A DNA stretch of 34,314 bases, taken from assembly GCA_902774815.1 (NCBI GenBank), contig CACYJV010000036.1, forward strand, positions 1 to 34,314. Direction: 5' to 3'. The number at the start of each line of letters is the position of its first letter. The first letter of the stretch is position 1. The notes below the pieces were generated by a model. It did not search any database. It had not been told where the DNA came from and saw only the letters and a list, made by a program, of their open reading frames with translations. This DNA is from an uncultured Prevotellaceae bacterium. Lineage in GTDB: Bacteria; Bacteroidota; Bacteroidia; Bacteroidales; Bacteroidaceae. The translations under genes were made by a program, and so were the position numbers. Positions 25,825-33,898 of the stretch are shown piece by piece.

Positions 25825-28292
25825 GGAATAGTTTCGATGTCGATCGTCGCAGCAGGCAGTCCCTCGGCTGTAGCAGTCAGACGAATGTTGCCAGCACGGT
25901 CGCCACTACGCAGGATGGCCAGTGCACGGCCTTGGAACAGGCGTGGCGTGGAACTGCGGAAGCTCTGCATATCGGTGGGCGAAGCATTGCCAGCAGCTAT
26001 CATCTGGCCATCGCCCTCGGCCGACAGCTGCACCGTCATGTCGCTGTTCGACGTGCAGACGCGTCCTTCTGCATCGACCAACTCAATCGTTACATAAGCC
26101 AGGTCGGCTCTTCCTGTGCTGATGGAACTGCGGTCGGCCTTCAGGCGCAAGGCCACTGGCTGGCCAGTTGTCTGCAGCTGGTAGTCCTCGCCTGCCACTT
26201 CACGCCCTGCTGCATCGAGGTTCACGACGCGAAGGGTGCCCGGTGTGTAGGGTATTCGGTAGCAAGTCCAGTAGGTACGCCCTGGCTTCTGGTCGCCCAT
26301 CGCTTTCCCATTCACGTAGAGACGCACCTGCGGAGCACGGCTATAGACATTCACGGCCACCGTATCGCCCGCAGTCAGGTCGGGATAGGTCCACGACTGT
26401 TCCTCCAGCTGCCATCCCCACATCGAGACGCTCTGATGTGTTCCTGCCGGTGCAAGCCGTTCGACGGCCATCGTGACGGGACGAAGACGCCAGACCACGT
26501 CGCGGAAGTAGCTCTGCGGTTTCTTTTGACCGATGATGTCGATATCGCCACACCAGCCGTTGTACCAAGGCCACGGCTGGAACATCGTCTGATTGCCCTC
26601 CTCGCGATAAGCTGCCGAACCAATGCCAGCTTCGCCAAGATAGTCCATGGCCGTCCACACGAAGTCGCCAATGACGTAGGGGAGGCGTTCCACCAAGTCC
26701 CAGTTCTGGGCCAGGAGTTTCGGGAAACTCTCCAGTCCGCACATGACACGGTCAGGATGCGTGCCGTGGTCGCGTTCGTACAAACTGAACAGGTAATTAT
26801 AGCCACCCACATCGAGACTGCGGAAAGCCTTTCCGTCCTGCTGCTCCCAGTTGTGGCCGGCCGAATTCCAGGTATCGCCGTTATCCCATCCGCAGATGGC
26901 AGCCGTGACAGGGCGCGTAGTGTCTAGCTGGCGAATGGTCTGCCTGAGCCGTTCGGCAACGGCCAAGCCTTCGGGTTCGATGCGCCCTGGAATCTCGTTG
27001 CCGATGCTCCACATCACGATGGAAGGATGGTTGCGGTCGCGGCGGATCATGGTCTGCAGGTCGCTCGTGCTGTGTTCAGGGAAGAAGCGGTGGTAGTCGT
27101 CAGGGTTCTTCTCCATCAACCACTGGTCGAAGGTCTCATCTACCACCATCAGCCCCAATGTATCGCAAGTGTTGAGGAACGATTCCGAAGGCAGTCCGTG
27201 GCTGGTTCGCACGGCATTGTAGCCCTGGGCCTTGATCAGTTGCAAGCGGCGCACCTCGGCACGGTCGAAAGCCGCCGCACCCAGCAAACCGTTATCGTGA
27301 TGAACGCAACCGCCACGAATCAGCATAGGCTGGCCATTGAGCAGGAATCCCTTGTCGGCCGTGAACGACAGGCTGCGAAAGCCCACACGAGTGGTCAGGC
27401 GGTCCTTCACCTTTCGTCCGGCCATGAGCTGTGTTTCCAGCTGGTAGCAATAGGGATGGTCGGGCGACCACAGCTCAGGCTGCTCCACACGAAGCACCTG
27501 CCGCGACTGTCGGCCGCTGACGGTAACCACCTTTCGGCCCGCTGCATCGTAGAGCGTATGCTGCAGTGCCTGTTGTCCTTTGGCAACGCCCTCGATGGGT
27601 GCTTCCACGACGAGCTGCCACGTACCATCAGCCTGCTGATGGGTAGTGGCCTGCAGGTTCCAACTGTCGAGATAGGCATCACGAGGCGTCTGGATGAGCC
27701 ACACATGGCGATAGATGCCACTTCCGGCATACCAGCGGCTGTTGTTGCCCTCGTTGGCAACGCGCACCAGAAGCCAGTTGTCGCCCTCGTGCAGGGCATC
27801 GCTCACGTCCACACGGAAACTGATGTAGCCATAGGGATTGAAATGCAGTTTCTGGCCGTTCACGTAGACTTCCGTCTGGTTATAGGCACCCTCGAAGTAA
27901 ATGATTTGACGGCTATAGCGGTGCCGTTTGCCCTTCACCGAAAGGCGTTTGGCATACCAACCCTCGCCACCCACGGTGAAAGCCGTCTGGTAGCCGCCGA
28001 TGCTGGCTGTGGTGAAAGGGCCCACAACGGTTCCGCCTGCAGCCTGGGCAGCCTCGGTCTCCACACTCCAGTCGTGGGGAAGGTCCAGCAGGCGCCAGCC
28101 ACTGGTCACGTCGGGTTGGGCGATGGCAGCACTTCCATCGCCATAACAGAACCGCCAGTCGCGGTCGATGCAGGTTGTTCGCTGCTCGGGGGTTGCCTTA
28201 CCAATGATGACAGTTTGCTCGGTGCCGTTCTGAGCCACTGCCATCAGTGCCGACAGCCAACCGAGAGTAAGAATGCATAACGTCTTGCGCAT
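25821..28292 (-). CDS. Glycoside hydrolase family 2 (beta-galactosidase-like), secreted
   Basis: 823 residues from ATG 28292. An ATG at 28361 lies upstream of the promoter -7 box and is rejected. The signal peptide MRKTLCILTLGWLSALMAVAQ is followed by a sugar-binding domain (LLDLPHDWSVE...YFEGAYNQTEVYVNGQ), an immunoglobulin-like domain, and the TIM-barrel (MLIRGGCVHHDNGLLGAAAF). The acid/base Glu is in MWSIGNEIP at about residue 432. The nucleophile is probably the Glu of GLESFP at about 520 (inference). DFVWTAMDYLGEAGIG is also family-typical. A C-terminal beta-sandwich completes it. Substrate could be beta-galactoside, glucuronide or mannoside. It is translationally coupled to the helicase. 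Confidence 0.93.
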   Translation of the reverse strand: MRKTLCILTLGWLSALMAVAQNGTEQTVIIGKATPEQRTTCIDRDWRFCYGDGSAAIAQPDVTSGWRLLDLPHDWSVETEAAQAAGGTVVGPFTTASIGGYQTAFTVGGEGWYAKRLSVKGKRHRYSRQIIYFEGAYNQTEVYVNGQKLHFNPYGYISFRVDVSDALHEGDNWLLVRVANEGNNSRWYAGSGIYRHVWLIQTPRDAYLDSWNLQATTHQQADGTWQLVVEAPIEGVAKGQQALQHTLYDAAGRKVVTVSGRQSRQVLRVEQPELWSPDHPYCYQLETQLMAGRKVKDRLTTRVGFRSLSFTADKGFLLNGQPMLIRGGCVHHDNGLLGAAAFDRAEVRRLQLIKAQGYNAVRTSHGLPSESFLNTCDTLGLMVVDETFDQWLMEKNPDDYHRFFPEHSTSDLQTMIRRDRNHPSIVMWSIGNEIPGRIEPEGLAVAERLRQTIRQLDTTRPVTAAICGWDNGDTWNSAGHNWEQQDGKAFRSLDVGGYNYLFSLYERDHGTHPDRVMCGLESFPKLLAQNWDLVERLPYVIGDFVWTAMDYLGEAGIGSAAYREEGNQTMFQPWPWYNGWCGDIDIIGQKKPQSYFRDVVWRLRPVTMAVERLAPAGTHQSVSMWGWQLEEQSWTYPDLTAGDTVAVNVYSRAPQVRLYVNGKAMGDQKPGRTYWTCYRIPYTPGTLRVVNLDAAGREVAGEDYQLQTTGQPVALRLKADRSSISTGRADLAYVTIELVDAEGRVCTSNSDMTVQLSAEGDGQMIAAGNASPTDMQSFRSSTPRLFQGRALAILRSGDRAGNIRLTATAEGLPAATIDIETIP

Positions 28293-28328
28293 GGTCAATT
28301 TGCTTAAAGGTGTTGATCGTTTATGCTG

Positions 28329-28362
28329 CAAAGTTACAAAAAAATGTTGGGAGCAATACAAA
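28329..28362 (-). promoter_or_regulatory. Promoter of the GH2-helicase operon
   Basis: On the minus strand TTTG (28362-28359) and TAACTTTG (28336-28329) are separated by 22 nt. The start codon at 28292 follows after 36 nt. Confidence 0.6.
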
Positions 28363-28432
28363 ACAGAATACTTTTTTTCGTAACTTTGACATTCGCCGAA
28401 TCGCAGGTTAAAGATAACGCTGGCTGCTTACC

Positions 28433-28474
28433 AATGAATGTAGGGACGCGACACGTCGCGTCCCTACATTCATT
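28433..28474. repeat. Perfect 42-nt palindrome (TAGGGACGC family)
   Basis: A 20-nt arm (28433-28452) and its exact complement (28455-28474) flank a 2-nt AC centre. The core is GTAGGGACGCGAC / GTCGCGTCCCTAC. It lies downstream of the Omp28-like operon and upstream of the GH2 promoter. It may be a REP/MITE-like repeat and serve as a terminator. Confidence 0.85.
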
Positions 28475-28496
28475 TTAGCAAAGTCGGGGCTGATGA

Positions 28497-30293
28497 TTAT
28501 CTCACCACCATCTTTTTCCCGCCTTGGATATACACGCCCTTGGGGAGAGTTTCAAGTTTCTGGTTTCTGGTTTCTAGTTTCCGGCCTTGCAGGTCATAGA
28601 TGGCTGTCGAGGCATTATCCGTCGAATTCTCATCACCCTCCACCTGCCGAATGCCAGTTGTGAGCATCAGCTGGGCGACGTTCAGCACTTGGTTGTCGCG
28701 CAGGTCGTTCTTGTTCACCTTGTGCACGAATGCCACCAAGCGGCGGGCAGTGCCACCGAAGCCTTCTTTCTCTACAGTGGGGAAGCTGACGCTGTACTTT
28801 CCGTCGGTATTTACGCTGAGCAAATCGCCCACCGGGTCGCTGTTGTAGTAGTGCAGGATGACGCCATTGTGGCGGAACACATCCTTCAGGTCGGCGGGTG
28901 CATCGGCATCGTCCATACCCGTCTGCGGGTATTTGTCGATAGTGATACCATCCTCCACCAGATAGCACGACAGATAGAGCGGCTTGTCGATGAGGTCGCG
29001 GGCCACGCGTCCGCTCACCGTAACGTTTCCGCTCTCGTCGCTGATGTTCACCTCAGCCATAGCCGGCATCTGAGCGGCCTCGGCCAAAGCATTGAGATAG
29101 GGCGTGGGCGACATGTCGCGAATGCCCTGTACGATGACGTCCTCGCCTTCCAAGACGGCGCGGTTGTACATGATGGCAGGGTTGTATTCGTGCTCATAGC
29201 CACCGAAGACATACACCACTGCACGGTCGGCATCGCTGGTGAAGGCATCGTCGTGGAAACCACTGTGGTGAGAGATGTAGACGTAGGGTCCGTCATACTG
29301 CTCGAAGGCTTTCTCCAGGAAGTACGCCATCTGCGGACAGTTGATGCATCGCTGGCTGGTGAACTCCTCGACGAGCGGTGTGCGCTGGAAGTTGTCCTTC
29401 GTCACATAAAGCTTCGTCACACCCGGGCGCGCCTGCTGTGCAAGTGTCTTGTTCACATACGTCACCCGGCACGTCCAGTCGGCTGTTGTGCTCTCGGTGC
29501 TTCCTGCCCGCAGCTGTGTCACGACGATGGTGCTGCCGTAGGGCTCAAGCTGCTCGGGCAACACGATGTCCTTGTATGTCGGCTCAACAGCGCCCTCGCC
29601 CTGCATGGCTATTGTTATGTTGTCGATGGGGTATGGCGTGAAGTTATGGATGTAGAGCCCGCCGGTGAAGTCCTGGTCGGGAGCCACCGTCTGCGGATGT
29701 GTGGTGTTCTGTGCGTAGGCGGCGTGGTCGAAGGCTTCAACGGCATTGTCGTCGAGCAGGGCGAAGATGAGCAACGTGCCGCGGTCGGTGTATTCCTCCC
29801 ACGTCTTCTTGCCTTGATTGATGAGGCACGACTGCGGAACAGTTGCCTTTGCAAAGGCCACCAACGGATGGGGCTCACCGAGCGTCTCATAAGTTTGCAC
29901 GCCCAGGAAGAACGGCTCGTCGCCAATGACGTATGGCTCGTCGAACATCACGTCGTTCCAACCTTCCGTGAGGTCGGCATAGGTCTGGCGTACGATGTTC
30001 TCGGGCTTGCTCTCGCTGGCGAGGATGCCGGAGCGCTTCTGGCGAGCCTGCTTATAGTCGGCACGCAAATAGCAGCGCACACCCTTCACCTCACGTCCCT
30101 TCAGGCGTTGCAGCACGGGGTCTTGCGTTGGGTCGAACTTCGTCAGTCCCTGCATGAACTGGTTCTTGTTGCCGCCCAGCGCCGAGAGATCCTCGGCAAC
30201 TGGGTTGGCAGGAGCATAGCCGTAGGGTACCTGTGACCAGAGCAACAACGTTGCAAAGTTACAGAGTAACAGCGTGAGAATCAGTTTCTTCAT
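28497..30293 (-). CDS. Omp28-related secreted protein with CxxC and sorting tail
   Basis: 598 residues. The signal peptide is MKKLILTLLLCNFATLLLWSQ. A thioredoxin-like Omp28 core follows, with EEFTSQRCINCPQMAYFLEKAF (CINC at about 316-319) and YVYISHHSGFHDDAFTS. The C-terminus is IYDLQGRK...LPKGVYIQGGKKMVVR, a sorting tail of the type found on type IX-secreted or surface proteins. The linker of the tail (LETRNQKLETL) is encoded by degenerate GAAACTTGAAAC/CCAGAAAC repeats. Omp28-like proteins of Porphyromonas are outer-membrane adhesin candidates. Its start overlaps the upstream paralogue by 4 nt. Confidence 0.88.
   Translation of the reverse strand: MKKLILTLLLCNFATLLLWSQVPYGYAPANPVAEDLSALGGNKNQFMQGLTKFDPTQDPVLQRLKGREVKGVRCYLRADYKQARQKRSGILASESKPENIVRQTYADLTEGWNDVMFDEPYVIGDEPFFLGVQTYETLGEPHPLVAFAKATVPQSCLINQGKKTWEEYTDRGTLLIFALLDDNAVEAFDHAAYAQNTTHPQTVAPDQDFTGGLYIHNFTPYPIDNITIAMQGEGAVEPTYKDIVLPEQLEPYGSTIVVTQLRAGSTESTTADWTCRVTYVNKTLAQQARPGVTKLYVTKDNFQRTPLVEEFTSQRCINCPQMAYFLEKAFEQYDGPYVYISHHSGFHDDAFTSDADRAVVYVFGGYEHEYNPAIMYNRAVLEGEDVIVQGIRDMSPTPYLNALAEAAQMPAMAEVNISDESGNVTVSGRVARDLIDKPLYLSCYLVEDGITIDKYPQTGMDDADAPADLKDVFRHNGVILHYYNSDPVGDLLSVNTDGKYSVSFPTVEKEGFGGTARRLVAFVHKVNKNDLRDNQVLNVAQLMLTTGIRQVEGDENSTDNASTAIYDLQGRKLETRNQKLETLPKGVYIQGGKKMVVR
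28533..28582 (-). repeat. Repeat encoding the sorting-tail linker
   Basis: In the sense direction: GGAAACTAGAAACCAGAAAC, CAGAAAC and TTGAAAC units of about 7 nt. They encode RKLETRNQKLETL, between YDLQG and PKGVYI, in frame. Confidence 0.65.
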
Positions 30294-32143
30294 TTCACTA
30301 CGAACTTTTTACCGTTGACGATGTAGATACCCTTCGGGAGGGTTTCAAGTTGCTGGTTTCTTGTTTCAAGCTTGCGTCCGCTCAGGTCGTAGACGGCGGA
30401 AGCAGCAGAAGCATTCTCGAGGGTATTGATGCCGTCAGAGATGCTCAGGTTGCCCTCTGTGCTGTTGAACACATGCATGTACTTGCCACCCTTCTGACCG
30501 TCGCGATGGACGAAGGCCACGACGTAGAGGTTCTCGGTATTCCACATCGGGTCGGGATCATCCACCGTTGTGTCCCAAGAATAGGTGCCGGTTGCCGGCA
30601 GTTCAACGCCGTTGGCGAGAATCTCACGGATGACGTTCACGTGCGTATATTCGCCTATGTGCTCCTCTTTCTCCTTCTCCGTCCAGAACATCTGGCTGTC
30701 GCTGAACACGTCGTGCTCCATCAGGTAGACCGTCAGGCGAGGCTTCTCACCCTCGGGCAGCACACCTTCAGCCACTTCGCCATTCACCTCGATGGCAATG
30801 CCTGTGGCCTCTGCATTGCCCTTGGCTTCCACGCTGGCAAACGTCGGCACATCTTTGGCGGCATCCAGCATCAGATTGAAGTAGGTTGGGTCTACGAGAA
30901 CGTCGAACATCGGGTTGGTCGTGGAGCTCATCTGCACGAGGATATTGCCCGTGTTCATCGCACGGTCGACGGTCATCGCCGGAATGCTCACCCGCGACGA
31001 GTCGTTGTCGCAGAGCTGGAGGGCGAGCATGGTGGCATCGTCGTCACCCGTCATGAACTGGTCGTCGAGATGCTGGCAGACGAAGGTGATGTCGTTGCGT
31101 ACCGGCTCCAGCAGCGGGGTGATGTACTCATCGTAGTAGCGAGCGGAACGGTAGTTGTTCTCCGACTCGTAGTACTCCATCAGCGGACGACGCGAGTACT
31201 TCTCTGCCACCTCCTTCGGCACGGCCAACATGTTAACGGTCTTGGTGACGGGCTTCTTCAGTTCCTTGTCGTTCACCTTGGTGATGCTCAACTCCAAGTC
31301 GCCGCTCTCGAAGCATGTCAGCGGAACCAGGAAAGTGCCGCTGGTCTTGCCGGCAGCAATGGGGCTCGACAGGTTCACCTTCTCGCTATAGGTCTGTTCG
31401 CCCTGACGCGATGTCACCTCTATCGAGCGAATGGTCTGCGAGCCGGCATTCTTCAGTCGCATCAGGCAGTCGGAAGGCTCACCGGCCGTCACCAGGCCGT
31501 TGGGCGTGAACGTCGTCAGCACGGGAACCAGGCCAAATGTGCCCTGGGTATCCTCTACGATGAGCAGGATGGGCAGGATGCCATATTCATTACGGTCCAC
31601 CCAAAGCGGGTTGCCCTCTTCGTCGTTGTCGCCATCCACCCAGAGGTAGCAGCTGTTCTTCGTGTAGTGCGGATAGATCGTGGGAATGGCGTAGACACCA
31701 CTCTTCACGTTCGTGGTGAAGCCCACCACGAGCTGCTCCACATCGTCAGGAATCACGTAGTCCGTCATCGTCATCGTGTTCCAGCCCGGGTTGCTGTCGC
31801 TATAGCTGTATTTCACAGTAGCCTTACCCGTCGAGAGGTCTTCGCCGTTGAAGTCGTTTCTGACGAATCCTTCATACTCGCCAGTCATCTGGGTAGTACC
31901 CCAGCCCACGCGCATTCCCTTGATGGTGCCGCCGGCATAGGGAGCAATCATGTCCTTCGTGATCAAGATGGCGCACCCCACCTTTGAGTCCTTGTTCAGC
32001 ATCACACCGTCGTACTCCCACAGCTGGTCGTCGTACTTAGCGTAACCCACATAGAGGCTGCCTGGACTGGATTGTGCAAACATTGCTCCAGGAGCTGCCA
32101 TCAGCAGTCCGAGCACTAAAAAAGTAGTGTAGAGTTTTTTCAT
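30290..32143 (-). CDS. Omp28-like paralogue lacking the CxxC motif, with sorting tail
   Basis: 617 residues. The signal peptide is MKKLYTTFLVLGLLMAAPGAMFAQ. The layout follows that of the downstream neighbour: an N-terminal all-beta part, then RRPLMEYYESENNYRSARYY where the neighbour has EEFTSQRCINCP, then DITFVCQHLDDQFMTGDDDATML in place of YVYISHHSGFHDD. The redox pair is absent, so the two have probably diverged. The tail is VYDLSGRK...LPKGIYIVNGKKFVVK, with a repeat-encoded linker (LETRNQQLETL). It is the promoter-proximal gene of a two-gene operon. Paralogy is my inference from this shared layout; overall identity is low. Confidence 0.8.
   Translation of the reverse strand: MKKLYTTFLVLGLLMAAPGAMFAQSSPGSLYVGYAKYDDQLWEYDGVMLNKDSKVGCAILITKDMIAPYAGGTIKGMRVGWGTTQMTGEYEGFVRNDFNGEDLSTGKATVKYSYSDSNPGWNTMTMTDYVIPDDVEQLVVGFTTNVKSGVYAIPTIYPHYTKNSCYLWVDGDNDEEGNPLWVDRNEYGILPILLIVEDTQGTFGLVPVLTTFTPNGLVTAGEPSDCLMRLKNAGSQTIRSIEVTSRQGEQTYSEKVNLSSPIAAGKTSGTFLVPLTCFESGDLELSITKVNDKELKKPVTKTVNMLAVPKEVAEKYSRRPLMEYYESENNYRSARYYDEYITPLLEPVRNDITFVCQHLDDQFMTGDDDATMLALQLCDNDSSRVSIPAMTVDRAMNTGNILVQMSSTTNPMFDVLVDPTYFNLMLDAAKDVPTFASVEAKGNAEATGIAIEVNGEVAEGVLPEGEKPRLTVYLMEHDVFSDSQMFWTEKEKEEHIGEYTHVNVIREILANGVELPATGTYSWDTTVDDPDPMWNTENLYVVAFVHRDGQKGGKYMHVFNSTEGNLSISDGINTLENASAASAVYDLSGRKLETRNQQLETLPKGIYIVNGKKFVVK
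30335..30380 (-). repeat. Repeat encoding the sorting-tail linker of the paralogue
   Basis: Sense-direction units AAGCTTGAAAC, AAGAAACC and AGCAACTTGAAAC encode the RKLETRNQQLETL linker, at the same site as in the neighbouring gene. Confidence 0.6.
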
Positions 32144-32179
32144 AATTACATAATTGCATAATAGTTAGGATTTCTGTTA

Positions 32180-32210
32180 CAAAGATAATGCAAATGCATT
32201 ATAAACCAAA
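32180..32210 (-). promoter_or_regulatory. Promoter of the Omp28-like operon
   Basis: On the minus strand TTTG (32210-32207) and TATCTTTG (32187-32180) are separated by 19 nt. The start codon at 32143 is 36 nt downstream. Confidence 0.7.
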
Positions 32211-32282
32211 CAATTACCTAATTTTTTAACATTTATTAGGTTTTGATGAAGAGGACTCCCGATCGGAAAAACTTAAATATTT

Positions 32283-32314
32283 TTTGGTTTTTCGCTCACT
32301 TATCATTAACTTTG
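32283..32314 (+). promoter_or_regulatory. Promoter of the DUF3822-rsmD operon
   Basis: TTTG (32283-32286) and TAACTTTG (32307-32314) are separated by 20 nt. It lies 26 nt before ATG 32341 and is divergent from the Omp28 promoter about 70 nt away. Confidence 0.75.
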
Positions 32315-32340
32315 CAACCAAAAGCAATAAAACCGAAAAG

Positions 32341-33186
32341 ATGGAAACGACTCTTAGCAATCGCTTGCACATCCGCGTCAGCCAACAGGCTATGGCGTTT
32401 GCAGCGAAAGATAGCACCACTGGACAGGTCATTTACGAGCCATACATCGTCAGAAGCGGCGTTTCGATGGCCGCCAACCTGCGCGAAGCATTCCGCAACA
32501 GCAACTTGCTGAACAGCGGCTACCGTCGGGCACAACTCATCGTCGATACGCCCACCGTACTTGTTCCGCTGCAGGAGTTCGAGCAGGAGCAGGCCGCCGA
32601 CCTCTACCATCACGCCATCAGCCAGCAGGAAGGATGCGAGATTGTCAACGAGGTGCTGCCCAGCCTGAATGCCGTGCTGCTCTTCGCCGTCAACCGCGAC
32701 CTGCGCATGGTGGTAAACGACCATTTCGACGACGTGCGGCTGACACATGTCATGCCTGTCGTCTGGAGCCACATGCAGAACCGCAGCTATTCCACCGTGG
32801 GAGGCCGTAGCGAAAACGCCATCGCCATGGGTCGACGCAAGGTATATGTCTACTTCCACGACAAGAAAGCCGAGGTGTTCAGTTTCGACAAGAACCGTTT
32901 CCGCTTTGCCAACACCTTCGAGGGAACCCGCTCGCGCGACGTGGTCTATTTCGTGCTGCACGTCTGGAAACAACTGGGGTGCCAGCCCGATACCGACGAA
33001 CTGTTCCTCGCCTACGACAATACTCAGGCCGACACGGCCGAGAACCGCCAGGACCGCGAATGGATTCTCGAGGCACTCCGCCGCTACGTCCAAAAGGTCT
33101 ACACCGTGAACCCATCGGCCGAGTTCAACCGCGCTCCCGTCACACAGGTGAAAGGCATTCCTTTCGACCTGATGATGATGTTTTGA
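32341..33186 (+). CDS. DUF3822 family protein
   Basis: 281 residues from ATG 32341. An ATG at 32284 falls in the promoter and is rejected. The sequence fits the DUF3822 pattern: SNRLHIRVSQQAMAFA at the start, LIVDTPTVLVPLQEF, EVLPSLNAVLLFAV, and a middle part with MGRRKVYVYFHDKKAEVFSFDKN and YFVLHVWKQLG. The fold is thought to be ASKHA/actin-like, but no function is established. The family is almost always next to rsmD in Bacteroidales, as here (56 nt), suggesting a link to ribosome or envelope biology that has not been tested. No signal peptide; cytoplasmic. Confidence 0.88.
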   Translation: METTLSNRLHIRVSQQAMAFAAKDSTTGQVIYEPYIVRSGVSMAANLREAFRNSNLLNSGYRRAQLIVDTPTVLVPLQEFEQEQAADLYHHAISQQEGCEIVNEVLPSLNAVLLFAVNRDLRMVVNDHFDDVRLTHVMPVVWSHMQNRSYSTVGGRSENAIAMGRRKVYVYFHDKKAEVFSFDKNRFRFANTFEGTRSRDVVYFVLHVWKQLGCQPDTDELFLAYDNTQADTAENRQDREWILEALRRYVQKVYTVNPSAEFNRAPVTQVKGIPFDLMMMF

Positions 33187-33189
33187 ATG

Positions 33190-33236
33190 AGGTAATAGGT
33201 TATAGGTGACAGGTTATAGGTAATAGGTTATAGGGT
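33190..33236 (+). repeat. 14-nt tandem repeat (3 units) before rsmD
   Basis: AGGTAATAGGTTAT, AGGTGACAGGTTAT and AGGTAATAGGTTAT at 33190, 33204 and 33218, then AGGG. They fill most of the spacer between the DUF3822 gene and rsmD. Confidence 0.8.
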
Positions 33237-33242
33237 TCTAAA

Positions 33243-33776
33243 ATGAGAATTATCACCGGACAATACAAAGGCAGGCGGTTCGACATACCGCGCACTTTCA
33301 AGGCAAGGCCGACGACCGACTTTGCCAAGGAGAACATTTTCAACGTGCTGAGCGGCTACGTCGATTTCGATGGTGCCACGGCACTCGACCTCTTTGCCGG
33401 AACGGGCAGCATATCGCTCGAGATGCTGTCGCGAGGATGCAGCCAGGTGGTAAGCGTCGAAGCCGACCGCGACCATGCCCGCTTCATCAGCGAATGCGTG
33501 CGGAAGCTGCAGGTCGACAACCATGTACTCATCCGTGGCGACGTGTTCCGTTTTGTGAAGTCATGCCGACAGCAGTTCGACCTGATCTTTGCCGACCCAC
33601 CCTACCAGCTGCCCAATCTGCCGACCATTCCAGACCTTATCTTCGAGCACCAGCTGCTGGCACCCGACGGCATCTTCGTATTCGAACACGGCAAGCAGAA
33701 CGACTTCTCGCAACATCCCCACTTCCGCGAACACCGTGCATACGGCAGTGTGAATTTCTCACTGTTTCAACCTTGA
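33243..33776 (+). CDS. rsmD: 16S rRNA (guanine(966)-N(2))-methyltransferase RsmD
   Basis: 177 residues, normal length. RsmD methylates G966 in helix 31 of 16S rRNA on the small subunit. Motifs: RIITGQYKGRRFDIP at the start, RPTTDFAKENIFNVL, the SAM-binding DLFAGTGSISLEMLSRG (49-56 core), VVSVEADRDH, and the catalytic DPPY at 118-121. It is the second gene of the DUF3822 operon. No terminator with a clear T-run follows the stop. Confidence 0.95.
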   Translation: MRIITGQYKGRRFDIPRTFKARPTTDFAKENIFNVLSGYVDFDGATALDLFAGTGSISLEMLSRGCSQVVSVEADRDHARFISECVRKLQVDNHVLIRGDVFRFVKSCRQQFDLIFADPPYQLPNLPTIPDLIFEHQLLAPDGIFVFEHGKQNDFSQHPHFREHRAYGSVNFSLFQP

Positions 33777-33820
33777 CCAGTCGCCAGATTGCTCAATGAA
33801 TTCATGATCATCGCCATTTT

Positions 33821-33890
33821 TTTGTAACGGATATCATTCTGATTATACCCGTTTTTTTTAACGGCTATATAGCTATTTTTAACGGCTTAT
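33821..33890 (+). repeat. Three T-run/TAACGG sites upstream of the replication-type remnant
   Basis: TTTGTAACGGATAT (33821-33834), TTTTTTAACGGCTATAT (33854-33870) and TTTTTAACGGCTTAT (33876-33890). The AACGG steps are 34 and 21 nt. The middle copy is also the right arm of CCGTT...AACGG. The spacer 33777-33898 holds nothing else I can recognise. Confidence 0.55.
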
Positions 33891-33898
33891 TTAGCAAA

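Noticed and set aside
27027-28280. Long open frame antisense to the GH2 gene (417 codons)
   Set aside because: It has no family-like motifs, and the minus strand carries full GH2 motifs and a signal peptide; a shadow of GC-biased codon use.
28587-30236. Long open frame antisense to the Omp28-like gene (549 codons)
   Set aside because: Shadow of the minus-strand gene, which has a signal peptide, CxxC and sorting tail; the antisense product is rich in His/Val with no recognisable domain.
30350-31987. Long open frame antisense to the Omp28-like paralogue (545 codons)
   Set aside because: Same reason as its neighbour; no signal peptide, motif or promoter.
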